Shown here piece by piece: positions 5,448-7,973 of a stretch of 7,973 nucleotides of DNA. The translations under genes and the position numbers were made by a program. A model generated the notes under the pieces. That model made no database searches. It was not told where the DNA came from and was given only the letters and a program-made list of their open reading frames with translations. The stretch is from assembly GCA_027001525.1 (NCBI GenBank), contig JALTMR010000049.1, positions 1 to 7,973 of the forward strand. Direction: 5' to 3'. How positions within the stretch are numbered: the first letter of the stretch is position 1; every line of letters starts with the position of its first letter. This DNA comes from Gammaproteobacteria bacterium. Its GTDB lineage: Bacteria; Pseudomonadota; Gammaproteobacteria; Tenderiales; Tenderiaceae.

Positions 5448-7379
5448 ATGAATCGCCATACGCCATTTTCAGGTATCAAACACCTCGGCCCAGCCATCGT
5501 GCTGGCGCTGACCGTCGCTGGCTGCGCCACCACACCGCCGCCTGCCAGTGAACCGGAACCCCAGGCGGCAGAACAGAGCTACACACCGGACGGCACACTG
5601 CTGGCCCGGGCCCGGATGGCCGAGGCGCAGGGCAATATCGTTATCGCCGCCCAGGAGTACCAGGCACTGGCCGAACAGAGCCCTGCCCCCTGGCGCGAAC
5701 AGTTCTGGCTTAAAGCGGCCAGCGCCCTTGCCCGAGGTGGCTACATCAACGAAGCGAGTTACATCACCGCCGAACTGGCCAAGCAACCGCTGCCTGCCAC
5801 GCAACAGGCGGATCTCAACATCGTCAATGCCCGCATCGCCCTCAAACAGGGGCAGAGTGAGCGAGCCCTGGCGATTCTTGACTTCCCCGTGACAGCCGAC
5901 ATCCCGCTGGAGACGCGCCAAAAACGTCACCACCTGCGCGCCGAAGCATTCGAATCAGCGGGCAACTACATCGAAGCAACGCGGGAGAGGATGGCAATCG
6001 ATGCCCTGCTCACCGATGCAGACGCACGATGGCAGAACCAGCAACGACTGTGGCAGACCCTCAACCTGCTCAGCACCGATGCACTGCAGCGCGCCATCAC
6101 GGCGCCGCCACCCGACATACTCAGCGGCTGGCTGGCACTGGCGTTTGACGTCAAAAGTACCATCGCTGCCCCCTCCCGGATGGAGGCCCAGCTGGAACAA
6201 TGGCGTAGCCGCTACCCGGACCACCCCGCTGCGGGCCAGTTTCTCGATAATCTGATCGCCAACAAGGACGAGCTGAGCGGGCGTCCGCAGCGCATCGCCC
6301 TGCTGCTGCCACTGAGTGGCAACTTTTCCGCCCCGGCCACGGCGGTGCGCGACGGCTTTCTGGCCGCCTACTACGCTCGCCAGGAGCGCGACTACACGCC
6401 GGACATCCGCCTCTATGACACACAGGGGGAGCCGGAGGCCGGCCAACAGGCCTACCAACAGGCCATTGATGACGGCGCCGACTTCATCGTTGGCCCGCTC
6501 AACAAGCAACTGGTGGAACAACTGGCACAGACCGAGACCATCGACACCCCCACCCTGGCACTCAATTACGCCCGCACGGACAACATCCACGACAAGCTAT
6601 TCCAGTTCGGCCTGCTGCCGGAGGACGAAGCCCGGCAGGTGGCGGAGCGCGCCTGGCTCGACGGCTACAACAATGCCGTTGTGCTCATTCCCGAGGGCGA
6701 GTGGGGTGAACGCATGGGGGCCACCTTCAGCCAGCACTGGGAACGCCTCAGCGGCGTCGTACTGGAGACCCAGACCTACGAACCGAGCAAAAACGACTTC
6801 TCCACCCCCGTACAAAAGCTGCTCAACATCGACGCAAGCAAGGCGCGCTATCAGCAGCTCAAACAGCTGCTCGACGCCGACATCAAGTTCGAGCCCCGCC
6901 GCCGCCAGGATGTGGATTTCATTTTCAGTGCCGCCTTCCCGCGCCAGGCTCGCCAGATCCGACCCCAACTCAAGTTCTTCTACGCAGCAGACCTGCCGAT
7001 CTACAGCACCTCTCACGCCTACACCGGCATTGAGGACACCACCCAGGACCGGGACATGGACGGCGTTATGTTCTGCGACATGCCCTGGGTGCTGGCCCCG
7101 CGGACTGACGTCTCCCCCAACTGGCGCGAAATCGAGGCGCAGTGGCAACGCACCGCCCATGCCTACAAACGCCTCTACGCCATGGGGGCCGATGCCTACC
7201 AGCTCATCTCCTGGCTCCGTTACCTGCGCAGCCACCGTGAAGAGCACTTGCCCGGGGAGACCGGCAACCTCTACCTCGACAGCAGCAACCGCATCCATCG
7301 CCAGCTGCTCTGGGCCCGCTTCAAAAGAGGCAAGGCCCAGCTGGACAAAAACAGTGAACGCTATGCCCAGCCCCACTAA
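5448..7379 (+). CDS. lpoA: Penicillin-binding protein activator LpoA (YraM/LppC family lipoprotein)
   Basis: LpoA is an outer-membrane lipoprotein that reaches through the periplasm to stimulate the bifunctional peptidoglycan synthase PBP1A. Starting at the ATG at 5448, the 643-residue product has a lipoprotein signal peptide: basic start, hydrophobic run 13-24, lipobox VAGC with Cys26 as the lipidated residue. A Pro/Glu-rich linker (about 30-43) leads to a helical TPR-like N-domain (about 45-265), then a type I periplasmic-binding-like LppC domain from about 280 (PQRIALLLPLSG). Conserved C-terminal landmarks are LYAMGADAYQL (576-586) and the NRIHRQLLWARF block near the end. E. coli LpoA has 678 residues. 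An in-frame ATG at 5391 overlaps the predicted -10 and would bury the signal peptide, so I reject it. The Shine-Dalgarno is weak. It overlaps yraN by 17 nt. Confidence 0.94.
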   Translation: MNRHTPFSGIKHLGPAIVLALTVAGCATTPPPASEPEPQAAEQSYTPDGTLLARARMAEAQGNIVIAAQEYQALAEQSPAPWREQFWLKAASALARGGYINEASYITAELAKQPLPATQQADLNIVNARIALKQGQSERALAILDFPVTADIPLETRQKRHHLRAEAFESAGNYIEATRERMAIDALLTDADARWQNQQRLWQTLNLLSTDALQRAITAPPPDILSGWLALAFDVKSTIAAPSRMEAQLEQWRSRYPDHPAAGQFLDNLIANKDELSGRPQRIALLLPLSGNFSAPATAVRDGFLAAYYARQERDYTPDIRLYDTQGEPEAGQQAYQQAIDDGADFIVGPLNKQLVEQLAQTETIDTPTLALNYARTDNIHDKLFQFGLLPEDEARQVAERAWLDGYNNAVVLIPEGEWGERMGATFSQHWERLSGVVLETQTYEPSKNDFSTPVQKLLNIDASKARYQQLKQLLDADIKFEPRRRQDVDFIFSAAFPRQARQIRPQLKFFYAADLPIYSTSHAYTGIEDTTQDRDMDGVMFCDMPWVLAPRTDVSPNWREIEAQWQRTAHAYKRLYAMGADAYQLISWLRYLRSHREEHLPGETGNLYLDSSNRIHRQLLWARFKRGKAQLDKNSERYAQPH

Positions 7380-7740
7380 ATCGTCATCAACAACGCGGCA
7401 ACAGGGCCAGCAGGCGGAAAGCTTGGCGCAGCACCACCTGCAACAGCGGGGGCTGCGCTTCATCACTCGGAACTACCGCTGCAAGGCGGGAGAGATCGAC
7501 CTGATCATGGCCGACAGAGACAGCGTCGTCTTCATCGAAGTCAGGCTGCGCAACAACCCCCGCTTCGGCAGCGGCGCTGAAAGTGTCGACCAACGCAAGC
7601 AGCGCAAACTCACCGCGACGGCGCTACACTACCTGCAACGCCACCCCGATCAGGCCAAACGACCGGCGCGTTTTGATGTCGTAGCCATCAGCATGCAACA
7701 GAACCAGGCTGACATTCAGTGGATCGAGAACGCGTTTTAG
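7363..7740 (+). CDS. yraN: UPF0102 family protein YraN (predicted nuclease-fold)
   Basis: This 125-residue protein (E. coli YraN 131) belongs to the widespread UPF0102 family, which has a restriction-endonuclease-like fold. It is often linked by gene context to the cell envelope or DNA processing, but I know of no firmly assigned role. The family features are all here: the early G..AE..A..HL..RG helix (15-30), RNYRCKAGEIDLIM (36-49) with the presumed metal-binding GEID, and VVFIEVR (55-61) containing the presumed catalytic Glu-x-Arg region, followed by a KQ.K...A..YL helix (79-91) and RFDVVAI (103-109). The ATG at 7363 lies inside lpoA and overlaps its end by 17 nt, which implies cotranscription and perhaps coupling. 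The same frame stays open far upstream through lpoA, but that extension is a shadow. Confidence 0.93.
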   Translation: MPSPTKSSSTTRQQGQQAESLAQHHLQQRGLRFITRNYRCKAGEIDLIMADRDSVVFIEVRLRNNPRFGSGAESVDQRKQRKLTATALHYLQRHPDQAKRPARFDVVAISMQQNQADIQWIENAF

Positions 7741-7796
7741 TCGCGCGCGGACACACCGTCAGTTAGCCACCGAACCAACCAGAGAAGGAATGTTTT

Positions 7797-7973
7797 ATGG
7801 ATCTTATCGCGCGTATTCAACACAGTTTTCAGGAAAGCGCGAACACTAAACTGCAGGCGGCGGAGCAGCTCTCCCCCGTCATTGCCGGTGCCGCCGAAGT
7901 GTTGACTCAGAGCCTGCTGAACGGCCACAAGATTCTCACCTGCGGCAATGGCGGCTCGGCGGCAGATGCACAG
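7797..7973 (+). CDS. diaA: SIS-domain protein, DiaA/GmhA (phosphoheptose isomerase) family, N-terminal fragment
   Basis: The first 59 codons of a gene cut by the right edge. The product begins MDLIARIQHSFQESANTK, continues with the helix preceding QSLLNGHKIL, and reaches CGNGGSAADAQ at 49-59, the sugar-phosphate-binding loop of SIS proteins of the GmhA/DiaA type. DiaA binds DnaA and promotes its assembly at oriC; GmhA isomerises sedoheptulose 7-phosphate for lipopolysaccharide heptose synthesis. Position right after yraN favours DiaA, but the CGNGGSA form (E. coli DiaA has CGNGTSA) retains a GmhA-like loop, and the distinguishing residues lie beyond the window. The ATG at 7797 has a strong Shine-Dalgarno, AAGGA at 7785-7789, 7 nt upstream. 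The 56-bp gap from yraN shows no promoter or terminator. Confidence 0.85.
   Translation, partial: MDLIARIQHSFQESANTKLQAAEQLSPVIAGAAEVLTQSLLNGHKILTCGNGGSAADAQ

Noticed and set aside
6316..7362. Long upstream extension of the yraN frame through lpoA
   Set aside because: The extension is Ser/Pro/Arg/Thr-rich shadow sequence of lpoA. YraN has its normal length from the ATG at 7363, so this is not a fusion protein.
5955..7466. Two long minus-strand open frames opposite lpoA
   Set aside because: Both lie opposite a well-supported lipoprotein gene and show no recognisable domains or ribosome sites.
1..7973. Mobile element, CRISPR, toxin-antitoxin or defence system
   Set aside because: All coding space is filled by recognised housekeeping genes in a conserved order. 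No terminal repeats, spacer arrays or tRNA attachment sites are visible.

Overview
The window looks like chromosomal housekeeping DNA from a gammaproteobacterium that is not an enteric. It is moderately GC-rich in the genes, with one AT-rich gap around 3.72-3.95 kb. The gene order murE-ftsI-ftsL-rsmH-mraZ / rnpB / rsmI / lpoA-yraN-diaA matches, from memory, the arrangement in Pseudomonas and related gammaproteobacteria. In E. coli the dcw cluster, rnpB and the yraL-yraM-yraN-diaA block are at separate places. The exact genus cannot be read from this sequence.

Left part (1-3717, minus strand): the head of the division and cell wall (dcw) operon. A sigma70-type promoter and a 10-bp-periodic array of MraZ-type boxes precede mraZ. 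Then come rsmH, ftsL, ftsI and the first 37 codons of murE. The genes are packed with no gaps: TTGA overlap (mraZ/rsmH), abutting codons (rsmH/ftsL), TAATG (ftsL/ftsI) and TGATG (ftsI/murE). Both mraZ and rsmH are best started at TTG codons, which shortens each naive ORF to the family's normal length.

Middle (3718-4477): an AT-rich gene-free gap of about 240 bp, then the RNase P RNA gene rnpB (bacterial type A, about 351 nt, minus strand). rnpB has a perfect 10-bp P1 helix, a TATAAT box and a GC-rich discriminator. A 14-bp perfect palindrome lies about 70 bp upstream of its predicted start.

Right part (4478-7973): rsmI on the minus strand diverges from lpoA-yraN-diaA on the plus strand. The two predicted extended -10 boxes lie back to back in the 133-bp gap. 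lpoA encodes an outer-membrane lipoprotein activator of a bifunctional penicillin-binding protein, yraN a small nuclease-fold protein, and the truncated last gene a SIS-domain protein (DiaA/GmhA family).

Together the genes serve septal peptidoglycan synthesis (FtsI, FtsL, MurE, LpoA), modification of 16S rRNA position C1402 (RsmH and RsmI act on the same nucleotide), tRNA maturation (RNase P) and possibly replication initiation (DiaA-like). I found no mobile element, CRISPR array, toxin or defence gene, and no convincing undescribed system. The points worth a second look are regulatory: start codons, MraZ boxes, overlapping divergent promoters, and unexplained inverted repeats.
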